Shown: piece after piece, positions 8,738 through 16,111 of the stretch
Layout of the letters: the number at the start of each line of letters is the position of its first letter
Numbering within the stretch: the first letter of the stretch is position 1
Source: Tsukamurella pulmonis
GTDB taxonomy: Bacteria; Actinomycetota; Actinomycetes; Mycobacteriales; Mycobacteriaceae
Length of the DNA stretch: 64,000 bases
Assembly (NCBI RefSeq): GCF_900103175.1
Contig: NZ_FNLF01000002.1
Coordinates: forward strand, 4,602,136 to 4,666,135
Reading direction: 5' to 3'
The notes under the pieces: generated by a model
The model's input: only the letters and a program-made list of their open reading frames with translations
The model's database searches: none
Told to the model about the DNA's origin: nothing
Made by a program: the position numbers and the translations under genes

Positions 8738-9087
8738 CAGACGACTCCCGGACTGCCGTCCGGCCGCACGACGGGCCGCTCGGCGGAGGCCCAGGCGATC
8801 ATCCCGCCGTCCACGACGACGGCCTCGATCCCCACGGTCTCGAGGTACCGCACGGCCTGCTCGGAACGGCCGCCGCCGCGGCAGATCACGTACACCTGGG
8901 CATCGAGGTCGATCTCCTCGAACCGGACGGGCAGGTCGGGCAGCGGCAGGTGTACCGCGCCGGGCGCGTGACCGAGGGCCCATTCGTCCTGTTCGCGCAC
9001 GTCGAGCACGGTGATGCCGGGCGCTGCGGTCAGGTCGGCGGGCAAGGCGTCGACGGGGATCGGACCGTCCGCGAGGTAGTCGGTCAT
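8737..9087 (-). CDS. Single-domain rhodanese sulfurtransferase
   Basis: 116 residues, the length of a stand-alone rhodanese domain. The active-site loop is CRGGGRS with the catalytic Cys at about residue 69. The flanking VLDVREQDEWALGHAPGAVHLPL block is the family signature. Such proteins carry sulfane sulfur as a persulfide for sulfur transfer or detoxification. It is the first gene of a four-gene minus-strand operon; the upstream 130 bp hold the likely promoter and a run of TCCACA motifs. Confidence 0.92.
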   Translation of the reverse strand: MTDYLADGPIPVDALPADLTAAPGITVLDVREQDEWALGHAPGAVHLPLPDLPVRFEEIDLDAQVYVICRGGGRSEQAVRYLETVGIEAVVVDGGMIAWASAERPVVRPDGSPGVV

Positions 9088-9129
9088 GGCACCAGTGAAC
9101 CACGCGCGCGACGGGCCCCCGGAGATTCA

Positions 9130-9156
9130 TCCACAGTTTCCACAGGCTCATCCACA
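9130..9156. other. Cluster of three TCCACA motifs (DnaA-box-like)
   Basis: TCCACA occurs at 9130, 9139 and 9151, all in one orientation, in the intergenic stretch between the rhodanese start and the sppA end. The mycobacterial DnaA box is TTGTCCACA; each of these has about two mismatches. A weak GGGTT/AACCC hairpin follows at 9163-9180. No dnaA or dnaN is nearby, so this is not oriC. It may be chance or a minor DnaA-binding cluster. Confidence 0.3.
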
Positions 9157-9219
9157 ACTTGAGGGTTGTGTTGTGAACCCTTCACCAGCGCGAATCGCGC
9201 GCCCTGTGGATCGAGCATG

Positions 9220-10158
9220 TCAAGCCCCGAAGTTCGCCCACAGGCCGCGGCGCTGCAGGCCCGCCAGCGCGCCCTCGAGGACGCCGGTGGTGACGGAGGC
9301 GGCGAGCCCGGCACCGTCGAGCGCGGTGCTGCCGCCCAGCAGGCGCGCGAGCAGCGGCTTCGGGCTGTGCATGGCCTCGACCTCCGCGTCGGGGAAGCGC
9401 TCGTCCAGCACGCCGCGCAGGGTGCCGATCCCGTCGGCCAGCCCGAGGTCGACGGCCTTGCGGCCGATCCAGACCTCGCCGGTGAACAGGGACGGGTCGT
9501 CGCCGAGGCGATCCCCGCGACGGCTAGTGACCCACTCCCGGAAGGCGCTGTGGATATCGCCCTGGATCCCGTGGAGCCACTCGATGTCGCCCTCGCGGAC
9601 GTCCTCGAACATGTCGAGCCGGTGCTTGGCGTCGCCCTCGGTGAAGACGCGGCGCTCGAGGCCGATCTTGCCGATCAGCTCCTTGGCGCCGAAGCTCGCG
9701 GAGATGACGCCGATGGAGCCGACGATGGAGGTGGTGGTCACGAAGATCTCGTCGGCGGCGCAGGCCAGCCAGTACCCGCCCGAGGCGGCGACGTCCTCGC
9801 AGAAGGCCAGCACGGGCAGCTCGTGCTCGGCCGCGAGCTGGCGGATGCGGGTGGCGATCAACTCGGACTGCGCGGGCGAGCCGCCGGGGCTGTTGAGGAC
9901 CAGCGCGACGGCGACGGCGTCGTCGGTCTCGAAGGCCCGGCGAAGCACCGGCTCGACCCCGGCCAGGTTGAGCGCGCCGCGGCCGAGCCCGCCCGACATG
10001 GCGGGCGCCGCGATGGGCCCTTCGAGGCGCACGACGGGGACCACGCCCCCGGCCTGCCCGAGGGCGGCGCGCACGCGGTGGCTGGCGGCCTTGGCCGCGT
10101 CCTGCAGGTCGGTCACGAGGGGACTCATGGCCCCGACGGTAGCGGGCGAATCCGACAT
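9220..10158 (-). CDS. sppA: S49-family peptidase, SppA-like
   Basis: 312 residues. The SppA/ClpP-like fold is recognised by VALVLNSPGGSPAQSELI, by DVAASGGYWLA with the nucleophilic Ser, and by VTTTSIVGSIGVIS. The general-base Lys is probably in EGDAKHRLD. SppA enzymes cut cleaved signal peptides in or near the membrane. There is no clear N-terminal membrane helix, so this is the short soluble form. Two starts are possible, ATG 10158 (GGTGAT upstream) and ATG 10128. It lies 17 bp downstream of the DUF2752 gene and is probably co-transcribed with it. Confidence 0.88.
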   Translation of the reverse strand: MSDSPATVGAMSPLVTDLQDAAKAASHRVRAALGQAGGVVPVVRLEGPIAAPAMSGGLGRGALNLAGVEPVLRRAFETDDAVAVALVLNSPGGSPAQSELIATRIRQLAAEHELPVLAFCEDVAASGGYWLACAADEIFVTTTSIVGSIGVISASFGAKELIGKIGLERRVFTEGDAKHRLDMFEDVREGDIEWLHGIQGDIHSAFREWVTSRRGDRLGDDPSLFTGEVWIGRKAVDLGLADGIGTLRGVLDERFPDAEVEAMHSPKPLLARLLGGSTALDGAGLAASVTTGVLEGALAGLQRRGLWANFGA

Positions 10159-10175
10159 GCGCCGATCACCGCAGG

Positions 10176-10595
10176 TCAGGGAGCGAGCGGAGATCCGGGG
10201 AAGTTCCGCGCGACGGTCCACACCAGGACCAGCACGCCGACCGTGATCCACAGGTACTTGTTCTGCGGCACCGCCGGGACCGTGAAGCCGACCCGCCGGC
10301 CGAGCCAGATCAGCCACAGCCACGCCACCACCACGCCCGCGGGGTAGATCAGCGCGTTCGAGCCCAGCGCGGCGAGGAAGTCGCCGTTGGTGACGTCGTT
10401 GACCGCGCGCAGACCGCCGCAGCCCGGGCAGTAGACGCCCGTCGCGGCGAACAGCGGGCACACGCCCCAACTGTTCTGCACGTGGGGATCGCGCAGGTGC
10501 AGCGCGAGGACGACGACACCGGTACCGGCGGCCGCGGCGAGCGGCCAGGCTGCCGCGCGCAGGCGCGCGGTGCTCGACGGTGCGGTGACGGTCAT
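10176..10595 (-). CDS. DUF2752 membrane protein
   Basis: 139 residues. The signature CPLFAATGVYCPGCGGLRAV, a Cys-rich motif between hydrophobic segments, defines DUF2752. Predicted helices lie at about 15-32, 75-97 and 108-130. DUF2752 proteins are small membrane proteins of unknown role found in actinobacteria and Bacteroidetes. It is the middle gene of an apparent operon: an unknown membrane protein upstream (41 bp gap) and sppA downstream (17 bp gap). Confidence 0.88.
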   Translation of the reverse strand: MTVTAPSSTARLRAAAWPLAAAAGTGVVVLALHLRDPHVQNSWGVCPLFAATGVYCPGCGGLRAVNDVTNGDFLAALGSNALIYPAGVVVAWLWLIWLGRRVGFTVPAVPQNKYLWITVGVLVLVWTVARNFPGSPLAP

Positions 10596-10636
10596 GTGCC
10601 CAGGCTAGCGCCGCGCCCGTGACACCGGGCGCCGGG

Positions 10637-11044
10637 TCAGAGGGCGGAGAGGACGGTGAGCGCGCCGAACAGGCAGCCGAGGGAGACCAGCGCGTCGAGC
10701 GCGGCGTAGCCCCAGGCGTTGCGCCGGTTGAGCAGATTGAGCACCGCGTGCACGCCGAAGGTGGTGCCCACCAGCAGCGACGTCAGGAAGGCGATGGCGA
10801 GCACGTCGAAGTCGCCGGTGTAGTTGCACGCCATCGCCGCGCAGTCGCGGAACGAGGGCAGAGCGCGCACGGCCAACGCCAGGTTGGCGATCGTCGCCGT
10901 GAAGGAGGCGACGAGGAGCGCGATCGACACGACGATGTCGGCGCGGGTCTGGCGGCCGCCGACGAGGGTGCGGATGCGGCGGGCCCGACCAACGTTCGGG
11001 TGCTGGGTGCGCACCCGGAGGATGGATCCGGTCATGTCCACCAT
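10637..11044 (-). CDS. Hypothetical membrane protein
   Basis: 135 residues, family not recognised. A basic N-terminus (RVRTQHPNVGRARRIRTL) precedes three hydrophobic stretches: ADIVVSIALLVASFTATIANLAL, LAIAFLTSLLVGTTFGVHAVLNLL and AALDALVSLGCLFGALTVL. Two Cys (DCAAMACNY) lie in the loop between helices 1 and 2 and could form a disulfide outside the cell. ATG 11044 and ATG 11035 are both plausible starts; neither has a strong ribosome-binding site. It is the first gene of the DUF2752-sppA operon. Confidence 0.6.
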   Translation of the reverse strand: MVDMTGSILRVRTQHPNVGRARRIRTLVGGRQTRADIVVSIALLVASFTATIANLALAVRALPSFRDCAAMACNYTGDFDVLAIAFLTSLLVGTTFGVHAVLNLLNRRNAWGYAALDALVSLGCLFGALTVLSAL

Positions 11045-11339
11045 GATCGCGCGCCGGACAGCGGATTCCAAGCGTTTGCGATAGGAACCGAGTTCGTTTC
11101 TATCGGCGCGCGCCGACCTGTCGCAGGTGGACGCCGTAAAGCGATCCGCCGGTCTAATACGTCACATTTGGTTGCGTGAACAACAAACATCGGGCATTTG
11201 CGACGCATCGGCACACGAAGGGTGCGCCAGGGCGCCGACCTGCACCGGTCGATTTCCTACGGGGATGTAGGTCGGCTACAGTGTTGCGCACCACACACCT
11301 GTGATCGGATTCACAGGCGGCGAGACGGAAGGCAGCGCG
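11045..11339. other. Intergenic region with hairpin and promoter
   Basis: This stretch between divergent genes has lower GC than its neighbours. GATAGGAAC (11079-11087) can pair with GTTTCTATC downstream with one G-U, giving a hairpin. A -10-like TACAGT at 11276-11281 would start the transcript of the small gene at 11340 with a leader of about 50 nt. No RNA gene or longer coding frame was recognised. Confidence 0.4.
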
Positions 11340-11492
11340 ATGGCGGTCAAGCACACCCACTCCTTCGCGAGCGGAGCGGACGCCGCGAGCCGCAGTTCCT
11401 GCACCGTGTACTTCTCCCGCTCGCTCACCCGCACGCTGCTGACGGTCGCCGTGCTCGCGGCCGCCCTGGCGCTCATCGTCGTCCTGGGCTGA
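11340..11492 (+). CDS. Small hydrophobic membrane protein (50 residues)
   Basis: The ATG at 11340 is preceded by GGAAGG 8 nt upstream, a good ribosome-binding site, so this start is preferred to the upstream GTG at 11301. The peptide has a polar N-terminus ([20 protein letters not shown]) and one C-terminal membrane helix ([18 protein letters not shown]). A recognisable promoter (TACAGT, 11276) lies upstream. No family was recognised. It sits about 230 bp before sodA on the same strand, with its own leader between. Confidence 0.55.
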   Translation: MAVKHTHSFASGADAASRSSCTVYFSRSLTRTLLTVAVLAAALALIVVLG

Positions 11493-11721
11493 TCCCCCGG
11501 CGTCGGCCGCCCGGCACGCCCCGCCCGCTCCGGGCCGCACGCAGCGCACCCGACAGCGAAAGTCGGCGACGCGCGCATCTCCGCAGGAGACTCCGCGAAC
11601 CTCAACCGCACTTCATGCGCTTTCCGCCGTCCTTATTGCGGAACCATTCCAGATAAGAAAGGCTGGAAGCGTACGAAGGACCAACCAGGAAGCGATGGCT
11701 TCCGCAATCGAAGGGAAAGAC

Positions 11722-12324
11722 GTGGCCGTCTACACTCTGCCGGACCTCGACTACGACTACAGCGCGCTCGCGCCCCACATCGCGGGCGAGATCATGGAGC
11801 TGCACCACAGCAAGCACCACGCCGCGTACGTCGCCGGCGCCAACCAGGCCCTCGAGCAGCTCGCGGAGGCCCGCGAGGACGGCTCGATCGCGACCAAGGC
11901 GCCGCTGCTCAGCAAGAACCTCGCCTTCCACCTCGGTGGCCACACCAACCACTCCATCTTCTGGAAGAACCTGTCCCCCAACGGTGGCGACAAGCCGGTC
12001 GGCGAGCTCGCGACCGCGATCGACGAGTACTTCGGCGACTTCGACAAGTTCCAGGCGCACTTCACCGCCGTCGCGATGACGCTGCAGGGCTCCGGCTGGT
12101 CCGTCCTGGCCTGGGACCACATCGGCCAGCGCCTGGTGATCCAGCAGCTCACCGATCAGCAGGGCAACATCTCGATCAACCTCACCCCGCTGCTCATGCT
12201 GGACATGTGGGAGCACGCCTTCTACCTGCAGTACAAGAACGTCAAGGCCGACTACGTCAAGGCCTGGTGGAACGTCGTGAACTGGGAGGACGTGGCCGCG
12301 CGCTACGCCGCCGCCAAGGGCTGA
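11722..12324 (+). CDS. sodA: Superoxide dismutase (Fe/Mn family), probably Mn-type
   Basis: 200 residues, converts superoxide to H2O2 and O2. Metal ligands are visible in [19 protein letters not shown] and [12 protein letters not shown] 11722 is chosen because mycobacterial SodA also begins [13 protein letters not shown] and because AAGGGA lies 7 nt upstream; the in-frame ATG at 11695 adds 9 residues. At the position where M. tuberculosis FeSOD has His145 (YDHQ), this protein has Gln (TDQQ), the residue typical of Mn enzymes. No signal peptide is present. A hairpin terminator follows. Confidence 0.95.
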   Translation: MAVYTLPDLDYDYSALAPHIAGEIMELHHSKHHAAYVAGANQALEQLAEAREDGSIATKAPLLSKNLAFHLGGHTNHSIFWKNLSPNGGDKPVGELATAIDEYFGDFDKFQAHFTAVAMTLQGSGWSVLAWDHIGQRLVIQQLTDQQGNISINLTPLLMLDMWEHAFYLQYKNVKADYVKAWWNVVNWEDVAARYAAAKG

Positions 12325-12345
12325 TCACTCCCTTCTCAGCCTCGG

Positions 12346-12378
12346 AACCCCGTCCAGCGCAACTGCGCCGGCGGGGTT
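12346..12378 (+). terminator. Rho-independent-like terminator of sodA
   Basis: AACCCCG (12346-12352) pairs with CGGGGTT (12372-12378). Inside it AGCGCA and TGCGCC extend the structure. The stem is followed by TTCGTCGTG. It begins 22 bp after the sodA stop codon, which supports a monocistronic sodA transcript. Confidence 0.65.
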
Positions 12379-12492
12379 TCGTCGTGTTTCGACCCACCCG
12401 CCGTCCGAAACCGGCGAGTTTCTGAGCCAGATCGCGCATATCGCAGCGTGACCGAGATCCAGCCCGGTTTCGGACGTGCGATCCTGGTCGCC

Positions 12493-13098
12493 ATGACACA
12501 GCCGGGATACGACGCGATGGCCGACCTGTACGCCGAGACCTTCCCGGACCCGTACCAGTACCCCATCGAGCGGCACGCGGCCGCGGCCTTCGCGGACGCC
12601 GCTGCGGGCCGCCCGGGCCGCACGGTGGACGTCGGCTGCGGGCTCGGCCACGTCGCGGCGGATCTCGCCGAGCGGGGGCTCGACGTGATCGGGGTCGACC
12701 CCAGCGCGGGGATGCTGGTGCACGCACGGCGCCTGCACCCCGAGCTGCCCTTCGTCGACGGTGACGCCTCCCTCGCCTCCCTGCCCGACGGACCGATCGC
12801 CGCGATCCTCGCCCGGTTCAGCCTGATCCACGTGGCGCCGGCGCAGGTCCGCGCCGCGCTGTGCACCTGGGCCGGCCGCGTGGACGCCGGCACGCCGGTG
12901 CTCGTCGCCTTCCAGGCCGCCGACGAGCCGGGACCGCCGCTCGCCTTCGACCACGTCGTCGCGCCCGCCTGGCGCTGGCATCCCGACACCTTCGCGCAGG
13001 CGCTGGCCGACGCGGGCTTCGCCGAGTCGTGGCGGATCGTCCACCGCGACAAGGACTACCGCTTCCCCATGGCGCAGATCCTCACCCACCGCCGCTGA
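12493..13098 (+). CDS. SAM-dependent methyltransferase (class I)
   Basis: 201 residues. The SAM-binding motif I is VDVGCGLGHVAADLAERG at about residues 43-60, followed by VIGVDPSAGML (motif II, acidic residue) and ARFSLIHVAP (motif IV region). It therefore has a Rossmann-like methyltransferase fold; the substrate is unknown. ATG 12493 (MTQPGYDAMADLYAETF) is preferred because this is where family members begin; a GTG at 12448 is in frame. It lies alone between the sodA terminator and its own terminator. Confidence 0.85.
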   Translation: MTQPGYDAMADLYAETFPDPYQYPIERHAAAAFADAAAGRPGRTVDVGCGLGHVAADLAERGLDVIGVDPSAGMLVHARRLHPELPFVDGDASLASLPDGPIAAILARFSLIHVAPAQVRAALCTWAGRVDAGTPVLVAFQAADEPGPPLAFDHVVAPAWRWHPDTFAQALADAGFAESWRIVHRDKDYRFPMAQILTHRR

Positions 13099-13120
13099 CG
13101 GTGGGGATCCGGATCCCGCG

Positions 13121-13149
13121 CGCCCCTCGCCCCCGACAGACGAGGGGCG
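13121..13149 (+). terminator. Hairpin terminator after the methyltransferase gene
   Basis: CGCCCCTCG and CGAGGGGCG form a 9-bp perfect stem with an 11-nt loop, 22 bp after the methyltransferase stop. The flanking CGAGGGG repeat may allow a slipped alternative. It insulates the riboswitch promoter that starts about 90 bp further on. Confidence 0.6.
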
Positions 13150-13241
13150 AGGGGTGACCGGCACCGTCGGATACGGGCGACCGAAACCCTCCCGACGGAC
13201 CCGTGAAGAATCTCGGCAGGGCGTCAAAACTCCTGCGCTAC

Positions 13242-13270
13242 TTGCCATTTCATGGCAGCGCGATTAACCT
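13242..13270 (+). promoter_or_regulatory. Promoter of the riboswitch-exporter transcript
   Basis: TTGCCA (13242-13247) and TAACCT (13265-13270) are separated by 17 bp, matching a housekeeping sigma promoter. Transcription would start 7 bp later at 13277, exactly the first base of the riboswitch P1 stem. A small hairpin, TGCCAT-TTC-ATGGCA, overlaps the -35. Confidence 0.65.
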
Positions 13271-13276
13271 GGACGT

Positions 13277-13417
13277 GCACGAAGGGGAGTAGCCCCCAAT
13301 CGCGCGGTCGACACACTGGCGAGAGCCCGGCCGCGCGAACCGGATTCGACGTCCGGTGGGCGAGACCTTTGTGCCACTTGCGCGGTCCGACCGTCGGATC
13401 CGTGTGGCACAGGTCTT
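13277..13417 (+). ncRNA. yybP-ykoY (manganese) riboswitch controlling a GDT1-family exporter
   Basis: The hallmark GAAGGGGAGTAGC (13281-13293) and the second conserved loop GGCGAGACCTTTG (13359-13371) match the yybP-ykoY motif, an Mn2+-sensing riboswitch. P1 pairs GCACGAAG (13277-13284) with CTTTGTGC (13367-13374). P2 pairs CGCGCGG (13301-13307) with CCGCGCG (13331-13337). P3 is ACCGGA/TCCGGT around 13340-13356. The 3' strand AGACCTTTGTGCCAC can instead pair with GTGGCACAGGTCTT (13404-13417), a competing hairpin that ends 3 nt before the AGGAGG ribosome-binding site. This predicts translational control: Mn2+ favours the aptamer and frees the RBS. Confidence 0.88.
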
Positions 13418-13434
13418 CGCAGGAGGTATGCACC

Positions 13435-14190
13435 GTGCTCAACGCGTTGCTCATCAGTTTCGCCGTCGTCTTCGTGGCCGAGCTCGGTGACAAGTCCCAG
13501 CTCATGGCGATGACCTTCGCCGCCCGGTTCAAGTGGTGGGTGGTACTACTGGGCATCACCGCGGCCACCGCGCTGACCCACATCGCCTCGGTCGGCATCG
13601 GCTACGCCCTCGGCTCCGCGATCCCCGGCCAGCTCATCACCGCCGTCGCCGGCGTCTCGATGATCGTCTTCGCCTTCTGGACCTGGCGCGGCGACACCCT
13701 CTCCGACGACGAGAGCGGCACCGCGGACCGCGTCACCCGCTCGGTGTTCCTGGCCGTCGCCTCGGCCTTCTTCCTCGCCGAGCTCGGCGACAAGACGATG
13801 CTGGCGACCATCACCCTCACCACGCAGCACAACTGGTTCGGCGTGTGGATCGGCTCGACGCTCGGCATGGTCGCCGCCGACGCCCTGGCCATCGCGGTCG
13901 GCGCCCTGCTCGGCGCGAAGCTGCCGGAACGGGCGATCGCCATCGGCGCGACGATCCTGTTCTTCGGCTTCGGCGCCTGGCTGCTGGCCGAATCGTGGCC
14001 GGAGCTCGACGGGACCAGCCGCATCGTGGTCGGCCTGGTCGTCGCGATCACGATGATCGGCGGCGGGCTCGTCGTGCGCCGGGCGCACCGTGCCGCGGCG
14101 GCCGTCCGGCGGGCGGCGGCACCGTCGGACACGGGGACCGCGAACCCGCAGGAGAGCACCCCCGGTCCCGGAAGAACGGCCCTTCACTAA
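13435..14190 (+). CDS. GDT1/TMEM165 (UPF0016) family Mn2+/cation exporter
   Basis: 251 residues. The two family signature motifs E-x-G-D-K-(S/T) are both present: FVAELGDKSQLMAM near the start and FFLAELGDKTMLATITL in the second half. This reflects the internal duplication of three-helix repeats in the inner membrane. Bacterial relatives (MneA-type) export manganese. GTG 13435 is fixed by AGGAGG 8 nt upstream. The C-terminal tail (about 215-251) is Ala/Arg/Pro-rich and cytoplasmic. The yybP-ykoY riboswitch in its leader independently supports Mn2+ as substrate. Confidence 0.92.
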   Translation: MLNALLISFAVVFVAELGDKSQLMAMTFAARFKWWVVLLGITAATALTHIASVGIGYALGSAIPGQLITAVAGVSMIVFAFWTWRGDTLSDDESGTADRVTRSVFLAVASAFFLAELGDKTMLATITLTTQHNWFGVWIGSTLGMVAADALAIAVGALLGAKLPERAIAIGATILFFGFGAWLLAESWPELDGTSRIVVGLVVAITMIGGGLVVRRAHRAAAAVRRAAAPSDTGTANPQESTPGPGRTALH

Positions 14191-14249
14191 TGTGAGGTGG
14201 GTCGCGCCGCCCACCGGCGAGTGCGCTCCACTACAGAAGGGAATCAGCC

Positions 14250-15008
14250 ATGGACGTCTCGGGCTCCTCCGTCATCGTCACCGGTGCCGCTTCCGGTCTC
14301 GGCGCCGCCGCCGCGAAGCGCTTCGCCGATGCGGGTGCCACCGTCTTCGGTCTCGACCTGCAGCCGTCGATCGACAAGGCGACCCCGGCCGAGAACGTGC
14401 ACCTCATCGCCACCGACGTGACCAAGGAGGACGAGGTCCTCGCCGCGATCGCCGAGGCCGTCGAGGCGGGCCCGCTGCGCGTGGCCGTCAACTGCGCCGG
14501 CGTCGGCTGGGCCGGACGCATCCTGTCCAAGAACGGCCCGCACGCGCTGGACCTGTTCCAGACGGTCATCAACATCAACCTGGTGGGCACGTTCAACGTG
14601 ATGCGCCTGGCCGCCGATCAGATGTCCAAGCAGGAGGCGGTCGACGAGCAGGGCTCGCGCGGCCTCATCGTCAACACGGCCTCCGTCGCCGCGTTCGAGG
14701 GCCAGATCGGCCAGATCGCGTACACCGCGTCGAAGGGCGGCGTGCACGCCATGACGATCACCGCTGCGCGCGACCTGGCGCAGTTCGGCATCCGCGTGAA
14801 CACCATCGCCCCCGGCATCATCAACACCCCGATGCTCGCGGGCGTGACCCCCGAGTTCAAGCAGACCCTCGAGGCGGGTGTTCCCTTCCCGCAGCGCCTG
14901 GGCGAGCCCTCCGAGTACGCCGACCTGGCCTACTTCCTCTCGCAGCACGACTACCTGAACGGCGAGACGATCCGCATGGACGGCGCGATCCGGATGGCTC
15001 CGCGCTAG
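14250..15008 (+). CDS. SDR-family oxidoreductase, 3-hydroxyacyl-CoA dehydrogenase-like
   Basis: 252 residues. It carries the nucleotide-binding TGAASGLGAA (about 11-20), NCAGVG (about 83-88) and the catalytic Ser...YTASK with Tyr and Lys in IAYTASKGGVHAM. The acidic residue after strand 2 (GLDLQPS) indicates NAD(H). The sequence resembles the HSD17B10/3-hydroxy-2-methylbutyryl-CoA dehydrogenase branch of SDRs, implying a role in fatty acid or branched-chain degradation. AAGGGAATCAGCC precedes the ATG. Its TAG stop shares the tetranucleotide CTAG with the stop of the convergent gene. Confidence 0.87.
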   Translation: MDVSGSSVIVTGAASGLGAAAAKRFADAGATVFGLDLQPSIDKATPAENVHLIATDVTKEDEVLAAIAEAVEAGPLRVAVNCAGVGWAGRILSKNGPHALDLFQTVININLVGTFNVMRLAADQMSKQEAVDEQGSRGLIVNTASVAAFEGQIGQIAYTASKGGVHAMTITAARDLAQFGIRVNTIAPGIINTPMLAGVTPEFKQTLEAGVPFPQRLGEPSEYADLAYFLSQHDYLNGETIRMDGAIRMAPR

Positions 15009-16111
15009 ATCTGCAGTTCCTCCGCCGGCGTCGCCCCGACCGCGTCCGACAGGACGAGGAGCGGGGCGGCGTCGTCGTCGATGGAGGGACCGTCGGGCGG
15101 CAGCACCATGCTCGACGGTGCCGGGGCGGCCCCGGCCTCGTTGCGCAGGTCGATCGCGACCAGCAAGTTGTGCACGTTCTCCTCGGGGATCCCGTCGCCG
15201 AAGTCCTCCGGCAGGTAGGGACTCAGCTGCACCAGGACGTCGCGGATCTCGACGACGCGGCGCTGGAAGCGCAGGTGCGGGTCGCGACGGGCCTTGCCGG
15301 CGTCGAGCACGACCTCCGGCACCGCGGTGGTGAGCAGCATCCACAGCGGCTCGAGCCGCTGGAAGTCCCGACGGTGCCGCTTGCGGTACTGCATCTGCAC
15401 GACGAAGCCGCGCACGCCCGGGTAGCTCAGGCCGATGACGAAGAGCAGGATGCCGCCCGCCGTGCAGGCCTGGGACACCGAGAGCAGCACCGGCCAGGAG
15501 CCGACGTGCGCGGCGCTGGTGAGGACGAAGGCCACCTGCGCGAGTGAGCCGGCGGCGGTGATCGCGAGGCCCGCGGCCATGAGCCGCAGCGAGGTCACGA
15601 GGTAGCCGTCGGCGAAGGGCATGAGCCGGCTCAGGGAGAGCACGCAGTCGGCGAGCCCGTACATCAGGTAGCCGCCCGCGATGACGAAGAAGACGGCGAA
15701 GCCGAGCTCCTGCACGGTCAGCGTGTCGAGGCTGGCGTCGCGGAGCGAGGCCGGTGTCACCGTCATCGCGATGGACAGGCCCACGACCGCGGCGATGAGC
15801 GGGATGGCCTCCATGCCCGCCCGCCGCTGCCGCGCGGATTCGGTGGTGCCGTAGAAGAAGGCGACCGCGAGCGAGGCGACGCCCAGCGCCAGCAGCGCGT
15901 AGCCGCCGAGGCGGGACGAGCCGCGCCACAGGGCACCGTCGATACTGGCGGCCAGGGGCGAGCCGAGGAGCAGGACCGCGAGGGTCAGGGCGGCGATCGC
16001 CACGGTGACGGCGACGGCCTGGATCCCCGCCTTCGCGCGGTAGAGCCGATCGATGCGCCAGCACAGCACCAGGGTGAAGAACGCGACGCCGAACACGTTC
16101 ACGAGCTTCAC
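15005..16111 (-). CDS. MAB_1171c-type multi-spanning membrane protein (putative transporter/sensor)
   Basis: 368 residues. About seven hydrophobic helices fill residues 1-235. A cytoplasmic C-terminal domain follows, with YRKRHRRDFQRLEPLWMLLTTAVPEVVLD and RFQRRVVEIRDVLVQLSPYL. This architecture matches the MAB_1171c family, called putative transporters but of unknown function and often encoded beside an HTH regulator and an ImmA/IrrE protease, as here. GTG 16111 overlaps the protease stop (GTGA). The arrangement suggests it signals to the protease, but that is inference. Confidence 0.75.
   Translation of the reverse strand: MKLVNVFGVAFFTLVLCWRIDRLYRAKAGIQAVAVTVAIAALTLAVLLLGSPLAASIDGALWRGSSRLGGYALLALGVASLAVAFFYGTTESARQRRAGMEAIPLIAAVVGLSIAMTVTPASLRDASLDTLTVQELGFAVFFVIAGGYLMYGLADCVLSLSRLMPFADGYLVTSLRLMAAGLAITAAGSLAQVAFVLTSAAHVGSWPVLLSVSQACTAGGILLFVIGLSYPGVRGFVVQMQYRKRHRRDFQRLEPLWMLLTTAVPEVVLDAGKARRDPHLRFQRRVVEIRDVLVQLSPYLPEDFGDGIPEENVHNLLVAIDLRNEAGAAPAPSSMVLPPDGPSIDDDAAPLLVLSDAVGATPAEELQI

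Noticed and set aside
9121..9182. Replication origin
   Set aside because: TCCACA motifs are present, but there is no dnaA/dnaN, no AT-rich unwinding region and the boxes are imperfect.
11695..11721. Upstream ATG start for sodA
   Set aside because: The 9 extra residues do not match the family, while GTG 11722 has AAGGGA at correct spacing and the expected N-terminus.
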